A DNA stretch of 37,566 nucleotides, from contig CAMDIK010000009.1 of the NCBI GenBank assembly GCA_945898725.1, forward strand, positions 1-37,566. Reading direction: 5' to 3'. Below the pieces are notes generated by a model. That model made no database searches, had not been told where the DNA came from, and worked only from the letters and a program-made list of their open reading frames with translations. Each line of letters begins with the position of its first letter. The stretch's first letter is position 1. A program made the translations under genes and the position numbers. Of the stretch, positions 23,031 to 32,139 are shown one piece after another. This DNA comes from Rickettsia typhi (lineage in GTDB: Bacteria; Pseudomonadota; Alphaproteobacteria; Rickettsiales; Deianiraeaceae).

Positions 23031-24815
23031 ATGCAGATAGAAGAGCCTATAAAATCTGGAAATATTGCCGAAAATAACAGTGAAAATATATGTATTGGTA
23101 TAGATTTTGGTACCACAAACTGCGTGGCAACATTTGTGCGTGACAAAAAAATTCAAACAATAGAAGACGAAAACGGAGATATTATTCCATCTTGTATCGC
23201 ATTTGATAGAAATGGCAATATTTTAGTTGGGAAAAACGCGCTGGAAAAAATCTCAAATTCCGATTATTACGTTATTCAGTCGGTAAAAAGATTAATTGGC
23301 GGCAATCAGCAAAGCAAAATTTTTGACATCTTCGGGAAAGAATATTCACCTGTGCAAATTTGTGCAATAATCATAGGATATATAAAGGAAAAAGCTGAAA
23401 ATTACCTTGGAAAAGCAGTAAATTCATGCACCATTACCGTGCCTGCTTATTTTGACGATAATCAAAGAAATGACACCAGAATTGCAGCAAAAATGGCGAA
23501 TTTAGAGGTTAAACGGGTAATCAATGAGCCAACGGCAGCCGCGCTTGCATACGGGCTTGACCACGAATCAGAAGGAAATTACATGGTATACGATCTTGGC
23601 GGGGGAACGTTTGATATATCAATTTTACAAATGCAGACGGGCGTTTTTCGCGTAATCAACACGCACGGAGATGTGAATTTGGGCGGGGATGACATAGATG
23701 CCAAACTCCTGGAATACATCATCACAAAGCACAAAATTAACCCAATAAATATTGCGGAATTGCAACATATCGCCCGAAATATCAAGGAATATCTATCAAG
23801 TCATGAGCATTTTTCAGGGAAAATTTCTATCAATGGCACAACAATTGAAATTCTAATCACACGTAGCGAATTGGAAATTATTGCCGGGGAAATAGTTGAC
23901 AAAACAATCAAAATTATGCAAAATGCCATCCTGGATGCTAATATTGACACAAAAAATATCAAGGGAATGATTTTAGTCGGCGGGACAACAAGAATGCCGA
24001 TAATCCGTGAAAAAATTGCAAAAAACTTTCCGGTAAAAATACTCACAGATCTTGACCCGGACAAAATTGTTGGCATAGGCGCTGGCATTAAAGCTGCGGG
24101 GAAATTAAGCGGTTTTGAAAATATATTACTGGATATAACCCCGCTATCTCTGGGAATTGAAACCTTGGGCGGCGTGGTGGAAAAAGTAATCTATCGAAAT
24201 ACACCCATTCCTTGTTCCACAACGCAATATTTCACAACTTCGCACGAAGGGCAAACGGGAATTGTTTTGAATATAGTGCAAGGTGAGCGGGAATTATCCA
24301 AAGATTGCAGGCTTTTAAGCAGTGTTACTCTAAAAGGAATACCGCAAATGTCACCGGGAATGCCCAAAATTGCAGTGAAATTTGACATAGATGTAGATGG
24401 AATATTGTCGGTTTTCGCAAAAGAAGAGCGCTGCGGCGTGGAAATTTCCACTGAAATCAAGCCAATGTATGGAATGGACTACCAAAAAATGTCAGATGAG
24501 TTAATAAAAGCTATAGAAAATGCTAAAAGTGATATGCAAAATCGCCTGATGATTGAGTCAATTGAGAATGCGAAAATCACAATAAACACAATAGAAAAGG
24601 CGCTTGATGAAGATGGTGATATGCTTGCTAGTGAGCAGATTTCCCAAATTCAAAATGAAATTGCGCATGTGGAATCGCTGTATAATTCTACCAGGGAAGA
24701 ACTGGAAAATAGCCTGAAACAATTGGAAAAAATTAGCACCCCATTCCTTGAAGACCGCGTAAATAAATATCTTCAACGCGAAATTATTGGGAAAAATACC
24801 AAGGAATTTAGCTAA
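23031..24815 (+). CDS. hscA: Fe-S assembly Hsp70 chaperone HscA
   Basis: The protein has 594 residues. The ATPase domain opens G-I-D-F-G-T-T-N-C-V-A-T-F and has V-Y-D-L-G-G-G-T-F-D-I-S near 195 and V-G-G-T-T-R-M-P near 325. The substrate-binding domain begins P-L-S-L-G-I-E-T-L-G-G near 375. Length, the N-terminal extension before the ATPase and the absence of a DnaK-type Gly-rich tail indicate HscA, which acts on IscU with HscB. Neither is nearby, although hscA usually belongs to the isc operon. The ATG at 23031 is preferred to a TTG at 23004. It ends 20 bp from the convergent mltG. Confidence 0.93.
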   Translation: MQIEEPIKSGNIAENNSENICIGIDFGTTNCVATFVRDKKIQTIEDENGDIIPSCIAFDRNGNILVGKNALEKISNSDYYVIQSVKRLIGGNQQSKIFDIFGKEYSPVQICAIIIGYIKEKAENYLGKAVNSCTITVPAYFDDNQRNDTRIAAKMANLEVKRVINEPTAAALAYGLDHESEGNYMVYDLGGGTFDISILQMQTGVFRVINTHGDVNLGGDDIDAKLLEYIITKHKINPINIAELQHIARNIKEYLSSHEHFSGKISINGTTIEILITRSELEIIAGEIVDKTIKIMQNAILDANIDTKNIKGMILVGGTTRMPIIREKIAKNFPVKILTDLDPDKIVGIGAGIKAAGKLSGFENILLDITPLSLGIETLGGVVEKVIYRNTPIPCSTTQYFTTSHEGQTGIVLNIVQGERELSKDCRLLSSVTLKGIPQMSPGMPKIAVKFDIDVDGILSVFAKEERCGVEISTEIKPMYGMDYQKMSDELIKAIENAKSDMQNRLMIESIENAKITINTIEKALDEDGDMLASEQISQIQNEIAHVESLYNSTREELENSLKQLEKISTPFLEDRVNKYLQREIIGKNTKEFS

Positions 24816-24835
24816 AATATAGGCTAAATTATCAA

Positions 24836-25876
24836 CTACAAGTTGCTTTCTGCCATTTCCCTTGCAACGCGATTCGAGCGATATTTATCAACATTTACAA
24901 GGTGGTCTTGGTAATTTTTTGCAAAAATATGCCTTCCAGAATTGTCCCCAACTGCCACGAAATATAAAAAATCAGTTTTTGCGGGGGCAATGCTTGCTAA
25001 AATTGAACTTTTACCCGGGCAAGAAATTGGATATTTCGGCAGCCCGTTAATCTTATAAGTGTTATAAATTGTGCTAAAATTGATGTCCGATTTGGTAATT
25101 TTCCGCCCAAAATTCGTCTCACCTTTGGTAATTTCGTAAATAATTGTAGGGTCAGATTGCAGCCTCATACCTGTTGCAAGGCGATTTGTAAATACAGAAG
25201 AGACAATTTTCCGCTCCCCCTCTACGCCCGTTTCCTTTTCCACAATTGAAGCAAAGCTTATTAATTCTTCCTTGGTTTTCAGCATAGGATTTGCATTTTT
25301 CTTCCAAGATTTTGATAAAAAATCATCCATATCTTTCATCATTCTGCCTAAAATTATGTCTTTCGTATCGGTAGAAATATAGTAATAAGTTTCCGGCATC
25401 AGGCTGCCTTCAGTAAGATTAATTGTAATATCTCCGGGTATTTTTGCTTGATTTAATATATCAACAACCTGCTTTACAGTTAGCCCTTCCGGCACTGTAA
25501 TGCTGCGAAAATTATAGCGATTACTAGCTAAAAGCTCAACTATTTCATAATAATTCATGCCATTGCTAATGCGAAATTCACCGGATTTAATGTAAAATTT
25601 CCCCCCATTTATCAAATATAAAAGCCGGCCGGCGGATATAAATGCAAATTTATTGGAAATAATTTTCTTCTCCTGAAGCTGCTCACTCATGGAATAAATA
25701 TTCGCGCCGTGAGGCACTTGCACGATAAAATCTGCGCCCCTGTAGGTTAAAATAGCTGGGTATAATATCACAAAAAACCCACTCAATACAGCGCAAAACA
25801 ATGTAGAAAATATAAATTTTTTTATAAAAAATAAAAAATACTTGCTTTTAGTTATAATATACTTTTTATTATACAA
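24836..25876 (-). CDS. mltG: Endolytic murein transglycosylase MltG
   Basis: The protein has up to 346 residues: a short basic cytoplasmic tail, one transmembrane helix (about 22-45), a LysM-like segment (V-P-H-G-A-N-I-Y-S-M near 55), and the YceG domain with the catalytic glutamate in A-S-I-V-E-K-E-T-G, then M-R-L-Q-S-D-P-T-I-I-Y and Y-N-T-Y-K-I-N-G-L-P. It cleaves nascent glycan strands to set chain length. The start is a TTG at 25876 with no clear ribosome binding site. The next in-frame TTG, at about residue 26, would cut into the membrane helix, so the upstream one is preferred. It is divergent from sodB with only 22 bp between. Confidence 0.92.
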   Translation of the reverse strand: MYNKKYIITKSKYFLFFIKKFIFSTLFCAVLSGFFVILYPAILTYRGADFIVQVPHGANIYSMSEQLQEKKIISNKFAFISAGRLLYLINGGKFYIKSGEFRISNGMNYYEIVELLASNRYNFRSITVPEGLTVKQVVDILNQAKIPGDITINLTEGSLMPETYYYISTDTKDIILGRMMKDMDDFLSKSWKKNANPMLKTKEELISFASIVEKETGVEGERKIVSSVFTNRLATGMRLQSDPTIIYEITKGETNFGRKITKSDINFSTIYNTYKINGLPKYPISCPGKSSILASIAPAKTDFLYFVAVGDNSGRHIFAKNYQDHLVNVDKYRSNRVAREMAESNL

Positions 25877-25898
25877 GTTTATTCAACATAATGTTTAT

Positions 25899-26504
25899 AT
25901 GACTATCAGTTTAGAACCTCTTCCCTACAGTAAAGACTCCCTACACCCTTATATTTCCGAGGAAACTCTTACATTTCACCACGACAAACATCATAAAACT
26001 TACTGCGATAATCTAAATAAATTAATTGAAGGTACCGATTTTTCCGGGCTTTCACTGGAAGAAATTATTATGAAATCTTCGCAAGATGAATCAAAAACTG
26101 CAATATTTAACAACGCCGCACAGGCTTGGAATCATACTTTTTATTTCAAATGTATGCACCCAAATGGCGGGGGTGAGCCATCTAACATTTTGCTAAATAT
26201 CATCGAGGAAAATTTCAATTCATTTGATAATTTTAAAGCAGATTTTAAGGCGGCAGCTACTAGTCAATTTGGTTCAGGCTGGGCGTGGCTTGTGCAAGAT
26301 GAAACCGGTAAATTGCGTGTTGTAAAAACCCCAAATGCGGGAAATCCTATGACAAATAAGCAAAAACCGCTCTTAACAATAGACGTTTGGGAGCACGCGT
26401 ATTATTTGGATTATCAAAATCGCAGAATGGATTATGTTGATGTATTTTTGTCAAAATTAATCAACTGGTCATTTGTGGCAGAAAATTTAAGCTATGTTGA
26501 GTAA
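25899..26504 (+). CDS. sodB: Superoxide dismutase [Fe]
   Basis: The 201-residue cytoplasmic dismutase has Fe/Mn ligands His27 (T-F-H-H-D-K-H-H), a histidine in A-Q-A-W-N-H-T-F-Y-F, and Asp/His in T-I-D-V-W-E-H-A-Y-Y. The Q-A-W-N-H signature and G-S-G-W-A-W-L favour the iron type. The ATG at 25899 is chosen because it gives the normal FeSOD N-terminus; an in-frame TTG at 25842 is unlikely. The last 11 bp overlap mnmE, suggesting co-translation. Confidence 0.96.
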   Translation: MTISLEPLPYSKDSLHPYISEETLTFHHDKHHKTYCDNLNKLIEGTDFSGLSLEEIIMKSSQDESKTAIFNNAAQAWNHTFYFKCMHPNGGGEPSNILLNIIEENFNSFDNFKADFKAAATSQFGSGWAWLVQDETGKLRVVKTPNAGNPMTNKQKPLLTIDVWEHAYYLDYQNRRMDYVDVFLSKLINWSFVAENLSYVE

Positions 26505-27822
26505 GGAATACAGCTTACACGATACAATTTTTGCACCGATAACACCAAAATTCGGCGGATCTGTATGCGTTTTTCGAATTTCCGGCGCGAAAAGCTTTGA
26601 ATTTTTAAATTCAACCGGAAAAGCGGGAAATTTTCCATCAAAAAATGCATTTTTCACCAATATTATCAAGGATAATTCGGTTCTAGACGAGGTGATTATC
26701 ACAGCATTTAAAAATCCGCATTCATTCACGGGTGAGGATATTTTGGAAATTGCAATTCACGCAAGCGACTACATATATAAACAATTGGTTGAAATTTTCA
26801 CGGAAAAATACGGCTTTCGCTTTGCAAATCCAGGGGAATTTCTATATCGGGCGCTAATAAATGGGAAAATTGACCTGACAAAAGCAGAAAGCATAAACTT
26901 GCTTATCAAGTCTTCAACGCAAAATCAGCATAAGCTTGCAATTCGCGGAATTGATGGGAAAATATCGCAAAAATATCAAGAATGGCACTTGGTTTTGGTG
27001 AATATTCTATCGCTATTGGAGGCGAATATTGATTTTTCAGACCAGGAAATTCCACGTGAAATAATGCAGAAAATTCACACTGAAATACATAATTTACAGG
27101 CAAGTATGCAGGAAGTTTTGCGCCCGGGAAGTTTGATAAGCAAAGTTGTTGGAGGTTTTAAAATTGCAATTTTAGGCAAGCCAAATGCGGGAAAATCTTC
27201 GCTAATTAATGCCCTAACAAACAGCGAAATTGCCATAGTTTCGCCCACCCCGGGCACAACGCGCGATTTAATCACTGCGCAGCTTGATATCTCGGGGTAT
27301 TTGGTGAATTTAATTGACACGGCAGGAATTCGTGATGACGTAGATAGCGACATTGAAAAAGAGGGTGTGATAAGGGCGAAAAACGCCGCCAAATCAGCGG
27401 ATATACGTATTTTTTTATTTGAAAAAGGAGTTGCCGAAGAGGGTTTGCTTGGTGAATTTTATCAAAATCAAGATATATTAATTGCTAGTAAATCAGACTT
27501 AATTTTTGGCGAAATACCCGGAAATTTAACCAAATTATCTATTGGAAATGCCGAAGAATTGCAAGGTGTAATCAGGAATATTTCTGCGGCAATTGTGAAT
27601 AAAACCGGTGAAATTGATAATTTAATTTGTACTTCCGAGAGGCAAATTGCAATTATTTCCAGGTGCCATAATATTATAAATTCACTTGATTTAACGGCGG
27701 AAATTGAAATTTTAGCAGAGGAAATCAGGTTTGTGCTGGCAAATTTAGCAGAAATCTTCGGCATAACAAGCCCGGACGATATTTTAGGCAATATTTTTAG
27801 CAAATTTTGCATTGGAAAATAA
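26494..27822 (+). CDS. mnmE: tRNA uridine-5-carboxymethylaminomethyl modification GTPase MnmE
   Basis: The protein has 442 residues. The N-terminal folate-binding domain has D-T-I-F-A and the F-T-G-E-D and N-P-G-E-F-L-Y-R-A-L-I-N-G-K-I-D-L-T motifs. The inserted GTPase domain has G-K-P-N-A-G-K-S-S (about 222-230), T-P-G-T-T-R-D and D-T-A-G-I. The C-terminal end is F-C-I-G-K, with the catalytic cysteine motif. With MnmG it modifies U34 of several tRNAs. The N-K-x-D guanine-specificity motif reads S-K-S-D. It overlaps sodB by 11 bp. Confidence 0.95.
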   Translation: MLSKEYSLHDTIFAPITPKFGGSVCVFRISGAKSFEFLNSTGKAGNFPSKNAFFTNIIKDNSVLDEVIITAFKNPHSFTGEDILEIAIHASDYIYKQLVEIFTEKYGFRFANPGEFLYRALINGKIDLTKAESINLLIKSSTQNQHKLAIRGIDGKISQKYQEWHLVLVNILSLLEANIDFSDQEIPREIMQKIHTEIHNLQASMQEVLRPGSLISKVVGGFKIAILGKPNAGKSSLINALTNSEIAIVSPTPGTTRDLITAQLDISGYLVNLIDTAGIRDDVDSDIEKEGVIRAKNAAKSADIRIFLFEKGVAEEGLLGEFYQNQDILIASKSDLIFGEIPGNLTKLSIGNAEELQGVIRNISAAIVNKTGEIDNLICTSERQIAIISRCHNIINSLDLTAEIEILAEEIRFVLANLAEIFGITSPDDILGNIFSKFCIGK

Positions 27823-27872
27823 AAACTTGATTGATATTTTTATTGTATTTTAATGGGGTTGTAATATAATAT

Positions 27873-28442
27873 ATGTCTTATATGCTACTTGCAGTATTTT
27901 ATTTTTTTGCAGGATTGATGCTGGTTTTTGCATTATTTGCAACTCTATTGAGCAATAATGTAAAAAAAGTTTTGTGTCTTATAGGGACATTCTTTTGCGC
28001 CGCAATTCTGACAATTATATTGCGTGCAGAATTTGTTGCAACATTGCTGGTTTTGGTGTATATGGGGGCGATTGCAATGTTATTTTTGTTCATCGTAATG
28101 ATGGTTGGCGGTGAAAATGCACCGAAAACAAGACGAAATTCTGAATGGTCAATGGCAATAATACTTGTTATGGCATTTTTTGCAACAATAATGATGCTAT
28201 TTCTCACGGATTCACAAACAAAACCCGTGGCAAGCACAGAGATGTCAATTTTGCAAATAGGGGAGAAGATTTACCACGAACTTTGGATGGATTTACTGTA
28301 CGTGGGATTTATTTTGCTTGCAGGGCTAATAGGTGCAATTTTGCTAACAATTCGCTATAAATCTTCCAGAATATCCGTGAAGCAGGCACAAACCAATATT
28401 CATTTGGAATATCCATCAATTAGATCAGGTGTTAAAATATAA
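27873..28442 (+). CDS. nuoJ: NADH-quinone oxidoreductase subunit J
   Basis: The 189-residue membrane subunit of complex I has five hydrophobic helices. The conserved third helix carries the diagnostic Y-M-G-A-I-A-M-L-F-L-F-I-V-M-M (about 63-77), the pi-bulge region near the quinone and proton path. An E-F-V-A-T-L-L-V-L-V stretch precedes it. The gene normally sits before nuoK. Here it is followed after 3 bp by a membrane protein of another family, and nuoD is 8 kb away. Confidence 0.94.
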   Translation: MSYMLLAVFYFFAGLMLVFALFATLLSNNVKKVLCLIGTFFCAAILTIILRAEFVATLLVLVYMGAIAMLFLFIVMMVGGENAPKTRRNSEWSMAIILVMAFFATIMMLFLTDSQTKPVASTEMSILQIGEKIYHELWMDLLYVGFILLAGLIGAILLTIRYKSSRISVKQAQTNIHLEYPSIRSGVKI

Positions 28443-28445
28443 AAT

Positions 28446-29009
28446 ATGTTCTTTTATAATCCTAAAAAATTTAAAGAAAAAGATACTTTTTGGAACAAGT
28501 ACTGGCATTATTTTGTATTTACAATTCTTTCTTGTCTTGCAATAGGTTTTTCGAAAGACTCTGGGGTGATGGTAATTTTTTCCATCTGCAATATAGCTTT
28601 TTGGGCGTATGCAGTGGTAAATTTATCCAAAAGATTTAACATAATATACCTAATGAGTATATACGCAATATACGAAGCATTCACAGGGATTGCCTTTGGC
28701 GTTGGGCTTTTATCTTATATTAGCGCGGTATTTATCGTGGACTGCACAAAAAGATGGCATAGCATTCCGATACTTAGAATCTTTAAAAAAGATAAACAAA
28801 TACGCTATATTATATTATTCACTTCATACATTACAATTCGTGATTGCCTTTCAACTTTTGTTTCTTATGTAGGTTTTAATGCGTTTTATATGTGCGGACA
28901 AGTTGCAATGGGGTATGCATTTTACTATATTCTAAATACAATAAACAACAAATTAACTAGTAAAAATAATAAATTTGGCTTCGGCGCGGCAAGTTATCGC
29001 AGATATTAA
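28446..29009 (+). CDS. Polytopic membrane protein, possibly MreD-like
   Basis: The product has 187 residues with about five hydrophobic helices, a Lys-rich cytoplasmic N-terminus and a basic C-terminal tail. The segment F-W-A-Y-A-V-V-N-L-S-K-R-F followed by a helix with a small-residue pattern (I-A-F-G-V-G-L-L-S) is similar in layout to rod-shape protein MreD. The similarity is loose and no other mre gene is nearby, so the name is tentative. It is 3 bp after nuoJ on the same strand and its end overlaps dciA by 4 bp. It could equally be an uncharacterised Rickettsiales membrane protein. Confidence 0.75.
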   Translation: MFFYNPKKFKEKDTFWNKYWHYFVFTILSCLAIGFSKDSGVMVIFSICNIAFWAYAVVNLSKRFNIIYLMSIYAIYEAFTGIAFGVGLLSYISAVFIVDCTKRWHSIPILRIFKKDKQIRYIILFTSYITIRDCLSTFVSYVGFNAFYMCGQVAMGYAFYYILNTINNKLTSKNNKFGFGAASYRRY

Positions 29010-29338
29010 AATTTGCCATCATTCATAACAATTTCAGTGCGCAATTTATCATAAGCAAAAGCGCTTTTAATTTTCCCAATAACAACTGGTTCAAGCATTT
29101 TCCAGTAACCCCAGATTGACAAATCTACCACCAATAATCCCAAGATATGCTCGTTCTTTTTGGGATTATATTTAATAAAAACAGGTCTAATCATTGAAGA
29201 TATTTCCCCGCCAATAAGCTCATTCCAATGGGTTATTAGTTTGGAATCTTTGAAGCCAAAACTGTAGCCAAGATTTGCGATAATTTTATCCGAGCTATGG
29301 TTGATTTTTTGTGAATATATTCTATATGGTCTAGTCAT
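29006..29338 (-). CDS. DciA-family (DUF721) protein
   Basis: The 110-residue protein has the DUF721 pattern: H-W-N-E-L-I-G-G-E-I-S near residue 37, then P-V-F-I-K, a hydrophobic strand L-G-L-L-V-V-D, and W-G-Y-W-K-M-L-E-P replacing the family's W-x-x-x-L helix. DciA proteins load the replicative helicase DnaB in bacteria without DnaC, which would suit an alphaproteobacterium. The gene starts 2 bp after virB8 and probably shares its transcript. Confidence 0.75.
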   Translation of the reverse strand: MTRPYRIYSQKINHSSDKIIANLGYSFGFKDSKLITHWNELIGGEISSMIRPVFIKYNPKKNEHILGLLVVDLSIWGYWKMLEPVVIGKIKSAFAYDKLRTEIVMNDGKF

Positions 29339-29340
29339 TT

Positions 29341-30063
29341 TTACGGTTTTACCTCACTACTTGCCTTTTTAACATTATCTTCCTTGTCAGGGTCGTAATT
29401 CGATCCCACAATTTCCTCCATTGCATCATATACAACAACTTGAAATCCAAGGGGGTTCAAATATCTATCTTCAAGTGGTAAATCTAGGTCAAAAAAATCA
29501 AATACCATGCGAATTCTGAAGTAACGCTTGTGCAGAATTTTGTTATCCAGTATAACATTGCGCGTAACTTTAATATCCGCACTTTTGCCAGAAGTGAAGG
29601 TTATAGAGCGAATAACCGGTTCAACAACAGCCCCTCTTTCTTGGGGTAGGATATCAGCAACCGCAGAATCTTTCGCACTTGCATTCGTAAAAGTTACGTA
29701 AATTTCCTTAGAACTTAACACCCGCAGCAGGTCGTTATTATTATCAATGCTGGCCTGTTTATAACCCTCACGTGCCTTGATATATTGCACCACAAAAGAT
29801 TCACGAATTGCTTCCGATGCGGTAAATTTTCTAACAGATTCGGTGTCAACCACGGTTGCAGCACCAGTTTTTTTATCAATTTCAATCAAATATGGCTCCA
29901 CAGAGCGATTTTCATATACATATTTCACCAAAATTAGCGCCAGAAATACAGCCATTGCAAGCGCAATTGTAATAACAAATAGAATGTTTTTCTGTACATT
30001 TGCCACAACATATTTATCTGAATACCAGTTTCGAATTTTTGAATCCACGTTATTCGTTTTCAT
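29341..30063 (-). CDS. virB8: Type IV secretion system protein VirB8
   Basis: The 240-residue bitopic inner-membrane protein has a short cytoplasmic N-terminus with a W-Y-S-D-K-Y motif, one transmembrane helix at about 25-47, and the NTF2-like periplasmic domain. The domain has F-V-V-Q-Y-I-K-A-R-E-G-Y and, near the C-terminus, N-P-L-G-F-Q-V. VirB8 organises the inner-membrane complex of P-type T4SS. Rickettsiales carry it in the rvh system, usually beside virB9/virB10. Here it stands alone, in tandem with dciA. The ATG at 30063 is preferred to an upstream TTG at 30078. Confidence 0.93.
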   Translation of the reverse strand: MKTNNVDSKIRNWYSDKYVVANVQKNILFVITIALAMAVFLALILVKYVYENRSVEPYLIEIDKKTGAATVVDTESVRKFTASEAIRESFVVQYIKAREGYKQASIDNNNDLLRVLSSKEIYVTFTNASAKDSAVADILPQERGAVVEPVIRSITFTSGKSADIKVTRNVILDNKILHKRYFRIRMVFDFFDLDLPLEDRYLNPLGFQVVVYDAMEEIVGSNYDPDKEDNVKKASSEVKP

Positions 30064-30114
30064 AGCAAAAAATTGCAAAATAAAAAAGCTTGCAATTAAG
30101 TTTTGAAAGTGTTG

Positions 30115-30126
30115 TGATTATAATCA
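30115..30126. promoter_or_regulatory. 12-bp perfect palindrome with bidirectional -10 elements
   Basis: TGATTATAATCA lies in the 79-bp divergent gap between virB8 and the cyclophilin gene. It reads the same on both strands and so contains TATAAT in each direction. In the plus direction it lies 19 bp before the cyclophilin ATG, a workable -10 position. It could be a -10, an operator, or both. Confidence 0.35.
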
Positions 30127-30142
30127 AGTATTTTTTTATGCT

Positions 30143-30793
30143 ATGCAACAAGATTTTATTTTAAAATTAAAGTCTATCAATAAACACCGAATAATATTAT
30201 ACATAGCAATCTTTGGATTTTTGTCACTTTTTTCAATTACCAAAGGGGTATTTTTCGGAAATGTATCTGCAGCTCCAAAAATGCAAAATGCCTTGCAGGA
30301 CTCAATATACCTGGAAACATCGGATAATTGCAGAATTACAATCAAAACTATGCCGGAAATTGCGCCAAAACACGTGGCAAGAATTAAGGAATTGTGCAAA
30401 AAAAAGTTCTATGATGGCTTGGATTTTCACAGGGTAATTAAGGGCTTTGTGGCACAAGCAGGCGGCAAGGGTGACGACTTTAACTATGGCAGCGGGAAGA
30501 AAATAACAGCCGAATTTTCAAGAGAAAAGCACACGCGTGGCATGGTTTCAATGGCGCGATCTTCAGATTTAAACAGCGCAGACAGCCAATTTTTTATAGT
30601 CCTTGACAACGCGCCGTTTTTAGATGGAAAATATTCAATTTGGGGAATGGTGGTTGACGGAATGGAGTGTGTAGACAAAATTAAGCTTGGCGATCAAGCA
30701 AATAATGGTATGGTTGCTGTAAATTCAACTAAAATTAAGTCTATGCGCCTTGCTATGGATGTTGAAATAAATAAAGCAAAATCTGGAAAGTAA
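30143..30793 (+). CDS. Membrane-anchored cyclophilin-type peptidyl-prolyl isomerase
   Basis: The protein has 216 residues: a basic N-terminus, a single hydrophobic anchor at about 17-38 and a cyclophilin domain. Motifs are Y-D-G-L-D-F-H-R-V-I-K-G-F-V-A-Q-A-G-G near residue 95, M-A-R-S-S-D-L-N-S-A-D-S-Q-F-F-I near 140 and F-L-D-G-K-Y-S-I-W-G near 160. These include the catalytic Arg and the substrate-pocket residues. It should help fold proteins at the periplasmic face of the membrane. murA begins 1 bp after its stop. Confidence 0.92.
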   Translation: MQQDFILKLKSINKHRIILYIAIFGFLSLFSITKGVFFGNVSAAPKMQNALQDSIYLETSDNCRITIKTMPEIAPKHVARIKELCKKKFYDGLDFHRVIKGFVAQAGGKGDDFNYGSGKKITAEFSREKHTRGMVSMARSSDLNSADSQFFIVLDNAPFLDGKYSIWGMVVDGMECVDKIKLGDQANNGMVAVNSTKIKSMRLAMDVEINKAKSGK

Positions 30794-30794
30794 T

Positions 30795-32075
30795 ATGTTT
30801 AAATATGTTATAGAGGGCGGTGCAAGCCTTAAAGGAAATATTGCAATATCAGGTTCAAAAAACTCTGCCTTGTCCATACTTCCTGTGGCAATTTTAACCG
30901 ATCAAGCTGTGAATTTCACAAATCTTCCACACGTACATGATATATCTTCGATGCTTTCAATGTTTTTTGATATTGGCGCTGATATATCAATGCTTGGAGC
31001 AAGTGTGGAAAATGAAAATTCCATCACAAAAATACAATTTTGCAAGCAAATGAAAAGCATTGCTTCGTATGATTTTGTAAAGAAAATGCGCGCTTCCGTG
31101 CTGGTTTTGGGTCCAATGCTGGCAAGGCTTGGGCATGCGGCGGTTTCCCTTCCGGGTGGTTGTGCAATTGGAACAAGGCCGGTGGATTTACACATAATGG
31201 CAATGGAAAGGCTGGGTGCAACAATAACACTAGAAAATGGATATATCACAGCAACCGCGCGAAATGGGTTACATGGAAATACAATAATTTTTCCAAAAGT
31301 TACAGTGGGTGGCACAATAAATGCAATTATGGCAGCAGTTTTAGCAAAAGGTGGAACGAAAATTACAAATGCCGCAACAGAGCCGGAAATTATTGCAACA
31401 TGCGAAGCTTTGGTAAGCATGGGTGCAAAAATTACAGGTTATGGCAGTTCAGAAATTGAAATTCAGGGCGTAGACATCCTGCACGGGGCAAATATCAAAA
31501 TTCCCATAGATAGAATTCAAGCTTTTACATATATAATAGCATCTGCGGCAACCGGGTGTGGAATAGAAATTTCGGGTGCAACAATGCAAGATTTAATCGG
31601 TACAATTGATGTTTTGGAAAGCGCGGGAATTAAATTAACACAAGATAAATCTATTATAAAAGTATCACAAATGGCAAATAAATTTCTGCCAATTGATGTA
31701 ATAACCGCGCCAACGCCGGGGTTTCCAACAGACTGCCAGGCGCAATTAATGGCACTTCTTTCAACTGTCAATGGAACTAGTAATATAACAGAGGAAATTT
31801 TTGAAAATCGCATGATGCATGTTTCAGAACTTGTTCGCATGGGTGCAGATATTAAATTGGAAGGGCACAAGGCTATTATCAATGGAGTGAAATTTCTTTC
31901 CGGCGCCGAGGTAATGGCAACAGACCTTAGGGCATCGGCATCTTTAGTAATTGCAGGGCTAATGGCTCATGGGAAAACCATAATAAGTCGCACATATCAC
32001 ATAGATCGCGGTTATGATTTCCTGCCAGCCAAGCTTGAAAAGTGTGGCGCGAAAATCTTGAAAGTGCAAGAATAA
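30795..32075 (+). CDS. murA: UDP-N-acetylglucosamine 1-carboxyvinyltransferase
   Basis: The 426-residue enzyme transfers enolpyruvate to UDP-GlcNAc, the first committed step of peptidoglycan synthesis. The N-terminal I-S-G-S-K-N-S-A-L Lys/Asn pair is present. The active loop P-G-G-C-A-I-G-T-R-P-V-D-L-H has the PEP-reactive cysteine (Cys123), which predicts fosfomycin sensitivity of the enzyme. F-P-T-D-x-Q-A-Q and N-R-M-M-H-V lie in the C-terminal half. With mltG it shows that this organism keeps a peptidoglycan pathway. It is transcribed with the cyclophilin gene. Confidence 0.97.
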   Translation: MFKYVIEGGASLKGNIAISGSKNSALSILPVAILTDQAVNFTNLPHVHDISSMLSMFFDIGADISMLGASVENENSITKIQFCKQMKSIASYDFVKKMRASVLVLGPMLARLGHAAVSLPGGCAIGTRPVDLHIMAMERLGATITLENGYITATARNGLHGNTIIFPKVTVGGTINAIMAAVLAKGGTKITNAATEPEIIATCEALVSMGAKITGYGSSEIEIQGVDILHGANIKIPIDRIQAFTYIIASAATGCGIEISGATMQDLIGTIDVLESAGIKLTQDKSIIKVSQMANKFLPIDVITAPTPGFPTDCQAQLMALLSTVNGTSNITEEIFENRMMHVSELVRMGADIKLEGHKAIINGVKFLSGAEVMATDLRASASLVIAGLMAHGKTIISRTYHIDRGYDFLPAKLEKCGAKILKVQE

Positions 32076-32139
32076 AAAAATATACTTGCAAATTAAAATT
32101 CTACGGAATTAAGATTTCTTGAGTGTAACTTATTTAAGT

